A stretch of 8,822 nucleotides of DNA from DASXTW01 sp046726275 (lineage in GTDB: Bacteria > Actinomycetota > UBA4738). The position numbers and the translations under genes are program-made. Shown one piece after another: positions 1 through 6,012 of this stretch (positions are counted from its first letter, which is position 1; every line of letters starts with the position of its first letter). The DNA lies in contig JBKPAF010000100.1 in assembly GCA_046726275.1 (NCBI GenBank), positions 1 through 8,822 on the forward strand, written 5' to 3'. The notes beneath the pieces are model-generated. The model ran no database searches and was not told where the DNA came from. It saw nothing but the letters and a program-made list of their open reading frames with translations.

Positions 1-13
1 GCATAGGGGAGAA

Positions 14-41
14 GGCCCCGGCTCCAGAGTGAGCCGGGGCC
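14..41. terminator. Strong GC hairpin before the subtilase gene, probable terminator of an unseen upstream gene
   Basis: The arms 14-24 (GGCCCCGGCTC) and 31-41 (GAGCCGGGGCC) are perfectly complementary over 11 bp around a 6-nt loop (CAGAGT). Only a weak T-containing stretch follows (CATTCCCTT), as is common for terminators in high-GC actinobacteria. It ends 55 nt before the subtilase start, so it most likely closes a gene lying left of the window. It could instead lie in the subtilase leader, because no promoter is obvious between it and the gene. Confidence 0.65.
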
Positions 42-96
42 CATTCCCTTGGTTGTCCGGCGAGGGCCGGCGAGAAAGAGAGGGGAGGCGAGAAGG

Positions 97-1569
97 ATGC
101 TTCATCCACGTGCCGCTCGGCCCAGGAGGGCCGTAGTCGCACTGCTGGCACTGGCCCTGACCACTGGGCTGGTACTGGCCGCGGGGCCGGCGTCGGTCTC
201 CGCCGGGGCCTCCGGCAAGATCGACGCCAAGGTGGCCAGGGCGGTGCAAGGAGGCAAGACCACCGTGTACTGGGCCATCCTGCGCCAGCAGGCGGACCTG
301 TCCGGGGCCGCCTCTATCTCTAACCGAAATGCCCGAGGCTGGTACGTGTACAACCAGCTGACCCAGTTGGCCGCCTCCAGCCAGAGGGGCCTGCGGGCCA
401 TGCTGAAGGCCCGGGGAGCCCCGGCCAAGGCGTTCTGGATCCTGAACTCAATCCGGATCCGATCCGGGGCCGCCACCCTGAACGCCGTGGCCGCCCGGCC
501 CGAGGTGGCCCGGATCGTGGCCGAACCGAGCGCCAGAATCGTCGCCCCGGTGAAGGCCACCCCAGGCGCCAAGGTCTCTGCCATCGAGTGGGGGGTCTTG
601 AACATCAACGCCGACGACGTGTGGAACACCTACAACGACCGGGGCGAGGGCATCACGGTGGCCAGCATCGACACCGGGGCACAATGGAACCACCCCGCCC
701 TGATCAACCAGTACCGTGGCTTGCACCTGAGCCCGTTCAGGCCGCTGTCCGTGAACCACAACTACAGCTGGTTCGACCCGTCGCACGTCTGCTCGGCGGA
801 CGGCAAGACCCCGTGTGACAACAACGGCCATGGGACCCACGTCACCGGGACGATGGCCGGCGACGACGGGGGGTCCAACCAGATCGGGGTCGCGCCCCGC
901 GCAAACTGGATCTCCGCCAAGGGCTGCGAGTCCAGCAGCTGCTCGACCTCGGCGCTCCTCGCGTCCGGGCAGTGGATCCTGGCTCCCACCGACCTGAACG
1001 GCCAGAACCCCCGGGCGGACCTCCGTCCTCACGTGGTCAACAACTCCTGGGGCTTTTTCGGTGGCAACAACAACTTCTACATGGCCACCGTGAACGCGTG
1101 GGTCGCCTCCGGGATCTTCCCCTCCATCGCCGCGGGCAACGAGGGTCCGGGTTGTGCCACGCTGCGGTCTCCCGGTGACTACGCGCAGAGCTACACCGCG
1201 GGAGCCCACGACATCAACAACAACATCGCCGGCTTCTCCAGCCGTGGTCCTTCCGACTTCGGGGGCATCATCAAGCCGAACATCACTGCCCCAGGGGTGA
1301 ACGTTCGCAGCAGCGTCCCGACGAATGGCTACGCCAACTTCAGCGGGACCTCGATGGCCACGCCGCACCTGTCCGGCACCATCGCCCTGCTCTGGTCGAT
1401 CAACGGAGCTCCCGCGATCGCCCGGAACATCGCCGCGACGAGGGCTGTGCTCGACCTCACGGCCATCGACGTGAGCAACCTGACCTGCGGTGGCTCGGCG
1501 GGCAACAACAACGTGTGGGGCGAAGGCCGCCTCGACGCGTTCGCCGCCGTGACGGAGGCCAGGGGGTAG
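97..1569 (+). CDS. Secreted S8 family serine protease (bacillopeptidase F-like subtilase)
   Basis: Extracellular subtilisin-type endopeptidase, 490 aa. The start is ATG 97 because GGGGAGG at 82-88 lies 8 nt before it; a TTG at 49 would add 16 arginine-rich residues with no binding site. Residues 1-36 are a Sec-type signal peptide: basic n-region, a VVALLALAL core, and a likely cut after ASVSA. Residues about 54-148 resemble an I9 inhibitor propeptide that would be removed on maturation. The S8 domain fills about 160-485, with catalytic Asp192 (SIDTG), His245 (NNGHGTHV), oxyanion Asn348 (AAGNEGPG) and Ser419 (SGTSMATPH), all intact. Six cysteines in the mature part (232, 240, 277, 282, 353, 464) could form up to three disulfides. 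There is no C-terminal P-domain or cell-wall anchor, so the product is probably released. It stands alone between two hairpins. Target substrates cannot be read from the sequence. Confidence 0.96.
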   Translation: MLHPRAARPRRAVVALLALALTTGLVLAAGPASVSAGASGKIDAKVARAVQGGKTTVYWAILRQQADLSGAASISNRNARGWYVYNQLTQLAASSQRGLRAMLKARGAPAKAFWILNSIRIRSGAATLNAVAARPEVARIVAEPSARIVAPVKATPGAKVSAIEWGVLNINADDVWNTYNDRGEGITVASIDTGAQWNHPALINQYRGLHLSPFRPLSVNHNYSWFDPSHVCSADGKTPCDNNGHGTHVTGTMAGDDGGSNQIGVAPRANWISAKGCESSSCSTSALLASGQWILAPTDLNGQNPRADLRPHVVNNSWGFFGGNNNFYMATVNAWVASGIFPSIAAGNEGPGCATLRSPGDYAQSYTAGAHDINNNIAGFSSRGPSDFGGIIKPNITAPGVNVRSSVPTNGYANFSGTSMATPHLSGTIALLWSINGAPAIARNIAATRAVLDLTAIDVSNLTCGGSAGNNNVWGEGRLDAFAAVTEARG

Positions 1570-1611
1570 CGCCCGCTCGGGAGCGCAGACCCAGGCGAAC
1601 GAGGCCGAAAA

Positions 1612-1645
1612 GGGGCGGCCCGGCTCGAAAGAGTCGGGCCGCTCC
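1612..1645. terminator. GAAA-tetraloop hairpin, bidirectional terminator between convergent genes
   Basis: Arms 1615-1626 (GCGGCCCGGCTC) and 1631-1642 (GAGTCGGGCCGC) pair over 12 bp with one G-T wobble, closed by a C-G pair over a GAAA tetraloop. The pairing can extend to 1612 and 1645 through one more wobble. It lies between the subtilase stop (1569) and the haloperoxidase stop (1686), which face each other, so it can serve both. A T-containing run (TCATTCTCGATGGTTT) follows on the plus strand. Confidence 0.8.
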
Positions 1646-1685
1646 TCATTCTCGATGGTTTCTCCGAGCGGGCTGCCCCAGGCCG

Positions 1686-3248
1686 TTACGCTGTGCCGTG
1701 GATGTAGGCCTGTGCCTTGTCCCAGGTCAGTCTGGCCACCAGCCTCCCCAAACGCCTCGAGTCCAGGTCGCCCTGCTCGAAGTGGATCCCACCGCAGCGC
1801 CGGGAGAGCCCGGCCTGGTCCGAAGCATCGGAGTAGGCCGGCCAGGACAGGGTGACGTCCTGGCCGGGGACCGCCCCGGGCTCGATCCGGGAGCTTCCCG
1901 CCGGGATGGTCACGGAGTGGCCGAAGCTATCGGATCGGGTGAACAGCTTGAGGATCTCCGCCCCGGCCGCGCTGAAGCAGCTGTGTCCGGATGGATACTC
2001 GGCGAAGGGGGGCGTAGGGAACGTGCTCGGCTGGTACGGGAACCAGATCTCCCCGTCGATCCACTGCGTTCCCTGATACGGCCCGCCCCAAGCCTCGATC
2101 TTCTGGCCGAAGTACAGGAACCGAAGGGCGGTGATGGGCCGGACGGAGTCGAAGGCCCGCTTGCTGTCCCAGGTGCAGATCCCGGCGTCGAAGATCGAGT
2201 TGGTCAGCGCGAAGAACAACTGCACGTCCAGGTCCACACCGCGTTCGTGGTCGCCGTGGTGGTCGCGCGCGGACACGACCTGGGCGAACAGGTTCCAGTG
2301 TCCGGGCGGCTGCTCCGACCCGGGCCCGTCGGCCCAATACTCCGCGATGACCTTGTGCTCGTCGGTGAGCCCGGCGCTGATCTCCACGAGGGCCTCCGCC
2401 TGAGACGCATAGAGGTCCGAACCGTACTCCGCCGGCCCATCGTCCGGACGGAACTGATCCCCGGATGACATGGCGAACGGGATGACCAGGCCCCAGTGGG
2501 GCGCGGTGAACCGCGGAGTCACGTCCTGGCCCCTACCGTCGATGTAGCGAAGGGGTTGCCACCGGCTGGGGTCGTGGACGGTGTCCAGGTCCAAGGGCGT
2601 CCGGGGCTCCCGGATGTCCATGGGATCGTTCACCGGCTGGTAGCCCGTGTAGTCCGAGTAGGGAACCCCGGGCTGCCCTCCCGGCTCGTCGCCGAGCTGG
2701 TTGGACCCGTCGTGATGCCGGAACTCGAGCAGGACCGCGCTGGCTATGTTCCCGATCCCGGTGGGGGTCGTGGGGTCCGTGGAGTTGTCGGCAGGGTCGT
2801 ACCCGAGCTCCGCCATCAGGGGGTCGAACACGGTCCCCTTGCTGCCGGGAAACAGATCGACAGCGGCCCGGTACACGGCGAAGCTGATCGCCCGGTTCTT
2901 GTTCGCGAGCGTCCGCTCCTGGGGCGGCCTCCGGAGCGCTCCACCCAGCCGCGTCCCCACCGCGACCCGATCGTACGCCACCCACGCGTCGAAGGCGCAC
3001 GTGTGCGCCATCGCCAACGCCCGGGACACCATGGGCGGCCCCAGCCTCGACTCCCGGACGGCCTGCAGGAGCGCAGCGTTCCATCGAACGACGACGCTGT
3101 CGCGATCCTTCTTCCCTGAGAGTGGCGCAGCGAGGACCTGTCCCCGGAGCGCGCTCGGGAGCAGGAGCGACGATCCGACCAAACCGGTTTTCCACGCCAG
3201 GCCGAACAGGTCCCGGCGGCTGATGGGGCTTCCCGATCCACCGCTCAC
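1686..3248 (-). CDS. Tat-exported vanadium-dependent haloperoxidase family protein
   Basis: A 520-aa member of the vanadium haloperoxidase / PAP2 phosphatase superfamily. Family members use vanadate and hydrogen peroxide to oxidise halides to hypohalous acid. Residues 10-16 (SRRDLFG) followed by a hydrophobic stretch to about 31 make a twin-arginine signal, so the folded protein is probably exported. The active-site residues are all visible: K363-x6-R370-P (KRAFDSVRP), PSGH at 419-422 with Ser420, Gly421 and His422, then Arg483 (LSRRCGG) and the vanadate-ligand His489 (GIHFEQGD). GTG at 3246-3248 is chosen because a GAGGG sits 11 nt before it; GTG at 3258-3260, four codons longer, abuts GAGG with no spacer. 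It diverges from the Rieske ferredoxin gene with a 129-bp gap. Halide preference, or an acid phosphatase activity instead, cannot be decided from sequence. Confidence 0.9.
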   Translation of the reverse strand: MSGGSGSPISRRDLFGLAWKTGLVGSSLLLPSALRGQVLAAPLSGKKDRDSVVVRWNAALLQAVRESRLGPPMVSRALAMAHTCAFDAWVAYDRVAVGTRLGGALRRPPQERTLANKNRAISFAVYRAAVDLFPGSKGTVFDPLMAELGYDPADNSTDPTTPTGIGNIASAVLLEFRHHDGSNQLGDEPGGQPGVPYSDYTGYQPVNDPMDIREPRTPLDLDTVHDPSRWQPLRYIDGRGQDVTPRFTAPHWGLVIPFAMSSGDQFRPDDGPAEYGSDLYASQAEALVEISAGLTDEHKVIAEYWADGPGSEQPPGHWNLFAQVVSARDHHGDHERGVDLDVQLFFALTNSIFDAGICTWDSKRAFDSVRPITALRFLYFGQKIEAWGGPYQGTQWIDGEIWFPYQPSTFPTPPFAEYPSGHSCFSAAGAEILKLFTRSDSFGHSVTIPAGSSRIEPGAVPGQDVTLSWPAYSDASDQAGLSRRCGGIHFEQGDLDSRRLGRLVARLTWDKAQAYIHGTA

Positions 3249-3266
3249 GGCACCCAGCACCCTCGC

Positions 3267-3282
3267 AGCGGCTCTCGCCGCT
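3267..3282. promoter_or_regulatory. Small hairpin in the haloperoxidase leader
   Basis: AGCGGC (3267-3272) and GCCGCT (3277-3282) form a perfect 6-bp stem with a TCTC loop, immediately before the GAGG that would bind the ribosome for the haloperoxidase. Such a position could affect initiation, but short GC stems are frequent by chance in this DNA. Confidence 0.25.
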
Positions 3283-3363
3283 TGTCAAGACGCCTTAGGC
3301 GCAACTGCCTACGTCCCAGGTGATAGACGGTGCGCGCGGGTGCCGCACCCAGCCCTGCTGGGC

Positions 3364-3369
3364 TACGCT
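3364..3369 (+). promoter_or_regulatory. Leaderless -10 box of the Rieske ferredoxin gene
   Basis: TACGCT fits TANNNT and ends 8 nt before ATG 3378, so transcription would begin at or next to the start codon. No good Shine-Dalgarno sequence or -35 box precedes the gene. This arrangement is typical of actinobacterial leaderless mRNAs; the call rests on spacing and the hexamer alone. Confidence 0.45.
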
Positions 3370-3377
3370 GGCGACGG

Positions 3378-3707
3378 ATGACCGACTCAGGCTGGATCCC
3401 GGTGATCCCCGCCGCCGAGCTTCCGGTGGGAAGGGCGATCCGGGTCGCAGCGGAAGGCGTCGACGTCTTTCTCTACCGGACCGAGGAGCGGATCTTCGCT
3501 CTGGCCAATCGTTGCTCGCATCAGGGCGGGCCCCTTCACAAGGGCGTGGTGAAGGCCTCCGGCGCGAACCCGACCGTCACCTGCCCGGTGCACGGAAGCA
3601 TCTTCCGGATGACCGACGGGATGGTCATGAGGGGACCGGCTTTGGCCCGGCAACCCATGTATGAGGCCACGGTGGACGGCGATGAGGTGAAGATCAGTCC
3701 TGCCTGA
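3378..3707 (+). CDS. Rieske [2Fe-2S] ferredoxin-like protein
   Basis: A 109-aa cytoplasmic single-domain Rieske protein, an electron carrier of the type that feeds ring-hydroxylating dioxygenases or resembles the small nitrite reductase subunit NirD. The cluster-binding motif is complete: Cys46-x-His48 (RCSHQGG), 20 residues, then Cys69-x2-His72 (CPVHGSIF), followed by the usual closing strand with GPA and YEATVDGDEV. There is no signal peptide or membrane segment, so it is not a bc1-type Rieske subunit. ATG 3378 is preferred to ATG 3330, which would add 16 atypical residues. No oxygenase, reductase or nitrite reductase large subunit lies in the window, so its partner is unknown. It diverges from the haloperoxidase, which may be coincidence. 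Confidence 0.9.
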   Translation: MTDSGWIPVIPAAELPVGRAIRVAAEGVDVFLYRTEERIFALANRCSHQGGPLHKGVVKASGANPTVTCPVHGSIFRMTDGMVMRGPALARQPMYEATVDGDEVKISPA

Positions 3708-3736
3708 GGATCACCCGGCCCGCAGGGTGATCCTCG
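3705..3736. terminator. Perfect 11-bp hairpin, bidirectional terminator
   Basis: GAGGATCACCC (3706-3716) and GGGTGATCCTC (3725-3735) pair perfectly around an 8-nt loop, and a T-G wobble can extend the stem by one. The left arm overlaps the stop codon of the Rieske gene, and the right arm ends 3 nt before the stop of the convergent small gene. There is no T tract, so this would be an intrinsic terminator of the tail-less kind. Confidence 0.75.
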
Positions 3737-3738
3737 GA

Positions 3739-4029
3739 TCAGCAGGCTGCCCGGGACACCACCTGCTCGCACGAGGACGCCGGCAGGACCTCCACGGTCC
3801 CGAACTGGGAGAACGGTGCCATGTACTCGACCACCTTCTGCTGCTCGGCGGCGTCGAGGATCATGTAGAGAGTGTGTCCTCCGTTGATCACACCCTCACC
3901 GTGCAGCTTCATGCCGAAGATCTCGGCGTTGGCGGCCGAGACGTACTGGGCGAGCATCGGACCCATCTGGGGGTCTCCGGCCGGGCAGGTCTCGGCGGCG
4001 TGCTGGTGCTTGACTACGAAAAGCGCCAT
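3739..4029 (-). CDS. Small conserved hypothetical protein, possibly DUF3303-like
   Basis: A 96-aa soluble protein. The start is secure: AAGGAG lies 5 nt before ATG 4027-4029, and a promoter sits just upstream. The frame stays open much further upstream, but that part is antisense to the oxidoreductase gene. The pattern (strand FVVKHQH, a helix around residues 22-33, strand TLYMILDA, helix EQQKVVEYM, then a strand FGTVEVLPAS) suggests a compact alpha/beta ferredoxin-like fold, as in dimeric alpha/beta-barrel proteins. His8, His10, Cys15, Cys87 and Cys96 are potential metal or redox ligands. I recall similar short actinobacterial proteins described as DUF3303-like, but I cannot confirm the family. 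There is no signal peptide. Function unknown. Confidence 0.85.
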   Translation of the reverse strand: MALFVVKHQHAAETCPAGDPQMGPMLAQYVSAANAEIFGMKLHGEGVINGGHTLYMILDAAEQQKVVEYMAPFSQFGTVEVLPASSCEQVVSRAAC

Positions 4030-4068
4030 TACGACTCCTTCGAGAGCGGGTGTCCGTTGTCGAGGACG

Positions 4069-4097
4069 GTGATACTGGTCGCTTGACCCGCTGTCAA
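4069..4097 (-). promoter_or_regulatory. Sigma70-type promoter of the small conserved gene, with a palindrome over the -35 box
   Basis: On the minus strand TTGACA (4092-4097) is followed after exactly 17 nt by TATCAC (4069-4074, four of six consensus bases), placing the transcript start near 4062 and giving a leader of about 33 nt with AAGGAG. The -35 box forms half of a palindrome, TTGAC-N5-GTCAA (4083-4097), which could be a regulator site. Confidence 0.65.
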
Positions 4098-4155
4098 TCG
4101 GTGACCACCCCCAATGGCCCGTGCCCCCGCGGCTCGGCCCTCCCCGTGCCTGGGG

Positions 4156-4161
4156 CATACT
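4156..4161 (+). promoter_or_regulatory. Possible -10 box of the F420-dependent oxidoreductase gene
   Basis: CATACT matches TATAAT-type boxes at four positions and would start a transcript near 4168, with purine-rich GAGAGGAAGG at 4171-4180 in a leader of about 24 nt. No -35 box is visible, so support is weak. Confidence 0.3.
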
Positions 4162-4191
4162 TGCCCCCCAGAGAGGAAGGCGGGAAGCGTC

Positions 4192-5115
4192 GTGCCGGAA
4201 TCGAACGCTGAGGTTCGTGCGCAGGTCCGGTCGGCGATCGGCCGAGTGGGCGTGTGGAGTTTCTCGCTGGAGCGGCACCCGGTCGGCGCGGAACGGGAGG
4301 CCGTGGCCGAGATCGAGGCCCTCGGCTATCCCGTCGTCTGGATCCCGGAGGGCTGGGGGAGCAAGGACGCGCTCACCCACGCGGCTCTGATCCTGCCGGG
4401 CGGCTCGAGGATCATCGTCGCCACCGGGATCGCCAGCATGTGGGCCCGCGACCCCGTGGCGATGGCCAACGGGGCCAGACTGATCGAGGAGGCTTTTCCG
4501 GGTCGATTTCTCTTGGGCATCGGCGTGAGCCACCGGACGAGCGTCGACCGGAGGGGATCTCTCGAATACGAGTCGCCCTACAAGCGGATGCGGAGCTACC
4601 TGGAGGCGATGGACGGCGCCCGCTATCCGGTTCGGGATGGTCCGCCGCTGCCTCCGGTCGTCCTGGCGGCGCTTGGCCCGAACATGCTTCGCCTGGCAGC
4701 CGAGCGGGCGGTCGGCGCCCATCCGTACTTCGTCCCCGTGGAACACACGGTCAAGGCCCGGGAAGCATTGGGGGACAGCCCGATCCTGGCTCCAGAGCAG
4801 GCCGTCGTCCTCGAGAACGATCCCGACAAGGCCCGAACGATCGCTCGAGCGTACATGCAGCACTACGTCAAGCTGGACAACTATGCCAACAACCTGCGAC
4901 GCCTCGGCTTCTCCGAGACGGACCTGGCCGAGGGGGGGAGCGATCGCCTCGTAGACGCCATCGTCGGATGGGGCGACGTCGAGGCCATCCGGACACGGGT
5001 GCGGCAACACCTGGAAGCGGGAGCCGACCACGTCTCGGTGCAGATTCTCGCGGAGGATCCGCTCCGCATCCCGCTGGCCGAGCTTCGGGAGCTCGCTCCG
5101 GCCCTCCTCGCCTAG
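4192..5115 (+). CDS. LLM class F420-dependent oxidoreductase (MSMEG_4141-like)
   Basis: A 307-aa luciferase-like TIM-barrel protein; this family uses reduced cofactor F420 for hydride transfer to substrates that are mostly unidentified. Visible features are the opening strand RVGVWSF (about 18-24), the block YPVVWIPEGWG, the segment TGIASMWARDPVAMANGARL, the flavin/F420-pocket stretch LGIGVSH (108-114), AALGPNM with GAHPYF in the second half, YVKLDNYANNLRRLGF (225-240), and the closing strand GADHVSVQIL. Length and motifs match the MSMEG_4141-type subfamily best. GTG 4192 is chosen because the family starts close to the RVGVW strand and purine-rich sequence (GAGAGGAAGGCGGGAAG) lies just before it. 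An ATG at 4114 would add 26 unrelated residues. It is monocistronic and ends one base from the convergent DUF2017 gene. Substrate unknown. Confidence 0.92.
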   Translation: MPESNAEVRAQVRSAIGRVGVWSFSLERHPVGAEREAVAEIEALGYPVVWIPEGWGSKDALTHAALILPGGSRIIVATGIASMWARDPVAMANGARLIEEAFPGRFLLGIGVSHRTSVDRRGSLEYESPYKRMRSYLEAMDGARYPVRDGPPLPPVVLAALGPNMLRLAAERAVGAHPYFVPVEHTVKAREALGDSPILAPEQAVVLENDPDKARTIARAYMQHYVKLDNYANNLRRLGFSETDLAEGGSDRLVDAIVGWGDVEAIRTRVRQHLEAGADHVSVQILAEDPLRIPLAELRELAPALLA

Positions 5116-5116
5116 A

Positions 5117-5599
5117 TCAGGAGGCCGGGGGGTTGAGGGCCTCCACTACCTGCTCCTCCAGCCACCCCAGGTAGTAGTACAGCGCGTAGGACGGGGCCAG
5201 CGGGTCGTCCTCGGCGATGTCCTCGGGGTCCAAGTCTTCGGTCGCACCCAGCTTCGTCCCGAGGATGAGCCGAAGGTCGTTCACCGCGCTCAGCCAGGCC
5301 AGGAGCTGCTCCTCGGTGAGGCGCGATGCGTCGATGGTCTGTTCCATCACCTCCACCGAGCTCAGTCGCTGCTGCACGAGGTCGCCCCGAACGAGCTGCT
5401 CGTACTCCGTCTGCAGGTCCGCATCGTCGGGGTAGGCCGGAGGAAACAGCCGCTCCAGGGCCGGGTCGTCCGACGTCATCAGCTCGCGGAGCTGGACGGG
5501 CAGTGCTCGCAGGAGCGTGCGTTCCTCTCGAGGGAGATGGAGTTCGAAGTCCCCTCGCCGGGTCCGCTTCACCCGGTTGGTCGCCGAACCCCTGCTCAC
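5117..5599 (-). CDS. DUF2017 family protein, clpS partner gene
   Basis: A 160-aa soluble, acidic, mostly helical protein of the DUF2017 family, which is largely actinobacterial and has no established biochemical role. Recognisable parts are a basic N-terminus, a helix REERTLLRALPVQLREL (24-40), LFPPAYPDD (51-59), the helix LTEEQLLAWLSAVNDLRLILGTKLG (94-118; shown here only as a landmark), and YYYLGWLEEQVVEAL near the end. GTG 5599 overlaps the clpS stop in a GTGA junction, implying translational coupling; no separate ribosome binding site is seen. GTG 5572, nine codons later, is an alternative. The clpS-DUF2017 order is conserved in actinobacteria, which suggests a link to Clp proteolysis, though this is inference. 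The frame runs on upstream through clpS only by chance. Confidence 0.88.
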   Translation of the reverse strand: MSRGSATNRVKRTRRGDFELHLPREERTLLRALPVQLRELMTSDDPALERLFPPAYPDDADLQTEYEQLVRGDLVQQRLSSVEVMEQTIDASRLTEEQLLAWLSAVNDLRLILGTKLGATEDLDPEDIAEDDPLAPSYALYYYLGWLEEQVVEALNPPAS

Positions 5600-5901
5600 G
5601 AGTCGCGCTGCATCGTGGCCCACAGGCCGTGTGAGTGAAGCCGGTAGGTGTCGAACTCCGCCTTTTCCCGGGTCCCACTCGACACGACCGCCTTGCCTTT
5701 CGTGTGGACGTCCATCATCAGCTTGGTGGCCTTCTGCAGGCTGTATCCGAACAGCTTCTGGAAGACCCAGGTCACGTAGCTCATCAGGTTGATGGGGTCG
5801 TTCCATACGATCACGAGCCACGGCCGGGCCGGTTCCGGCACGTCGTGGCCTGCCGGTCGATCGACCTCGGCAGGGGCCGTGGAGGTGCGGGTCGAGCTCA
5901 C
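5596..5901 (-). CDS. clpS: ATP-dependent Clp protease adaptor ClpS
   Basis: A 101-aa adaptor that binds N-degron substrates (proteins with a bulky N-terminal residue) and delivers them to the ClpC/ClpA unfoldase of the Clp protease in the cytoplasm. The first about 27 residues are the flexible Pro/Ala-rich extension needed for delivery. The ClpS core follows: VIVWNDPINLMSYV carries Asn34 and Asp35, which read the substrate amino group, and MMDVHTKGKA carries the conserved His66. Then come AVVSSG and the closing HGLWATMQ, typical of actinobacterial ClpS. The start is GTG 5899-5901 with GGGGAC just before it, a weak site. It is first in a two-gene operon with DUF2017 and diverges from padR across 111 bp holding a likely PadR operator, so PadR could also affect clpS transcription. 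Confidence 0.95.
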   Translation of the reverse strand: MSSTRTSTAPAEVDRPAGHDVPEPARPWLVIVWNDPINLMSYVTWVFQKLFGYSLQKATKLMMDVHTKGKAVVSSGTREKAEFDTYRLHSHGLWATMQRDS

Positions 5902-5940
5902 GTCCCCATTCTCTCAGGGGCCGGTGGGCCCGGCTCCGGG

Positions 5941-5968
5941 TTGACTTTCCCGGGTGTTGCCATATATC
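5941..5968 (+). promoter_or_regulatory. Probable padR promoter
   Basis: TTGACT (5941-5946, five of six consensus bases) is followed after 16 nt by TATATC (5963-5968, four of six). The transcript would start near 5975, giving a leader of about 38 nt. The -10 box overlaps the first arm of an inverted repeat, the expected geometry for autorepression. TATAGT at 5993-5998 is a better -10 hexamer but lacks a -35 and would exclude much of the ribosome binding site. Confidence 0.55.
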
Positions 5969-5996
5969 CATCGCTGATATATCGTCGGTCGATATA
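5962..5996. promoter_or_regulatory. Two overlapping inverted repeats, candidate PadR operator
   Basis: Repeat 1 is ATATATC (5962-5968), N7, GATATAT (5976-5982). Repeat 2 is TATATCG (5978-5984), N5, CGATATA (5990-5996). Both have perfect 7-bp arms and share the central half-site. ATATATC also recurs directly with a 15-nt period (5962 and 5977). This AT-rich block is striking in GC-rich DNA, lies on the padR promoter and just before its ribosome binding site, and fits the dyad operators of autoregulated PadR repressors. It could also reach the divergent clpS promoter. Confidence 0.65.
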
Positions 5997-6012
5997 GTGA
6001 GAGAGGCCGCGC

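Noticed and set aside
448..1368. 306-residue minus-strand open frame inside the subtilase
   Set aside because: It is a GC-bias shadow: Val/Gly/Arg/Asp-rich, no recognisable motif, and antisense to an intact protease.
1515..3119. Plus-strand open frames of 317 and 207 residues across the haloperoxidase
   Set aside because: They are antisense to a gene with all catalytic motifs intact, and their translations are low-complexity Arg/Pro/Gly without family features.
3283..3288. Perfect minus-strand TTGACA before the haloperoxidase as its -35 box
   Set aside because: The -10 position 17 nt downstream reads GCGAGG and would fall on the ribosome binding site, so this cannot be a working promoter for that gene.
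3330..3377. Longer start (ATG 3330) for the Rieske gene
   Set aside because: The added 16 residues are Arg/Ala/Pro-rich and unlike the family, and the leaderless -10 box would lie inside the coding region.
4030..5031. Long open frame on the minus strand upstream of the small cysteine gene, which would give a 430-residue protein
   Set aside because: It is antisense to the F420-dependent oxidoreductase, its residues are Arg/Asp/Pro-rich without family features, and the small gene has its own promoter, AAGGAG and ATG at 4029.
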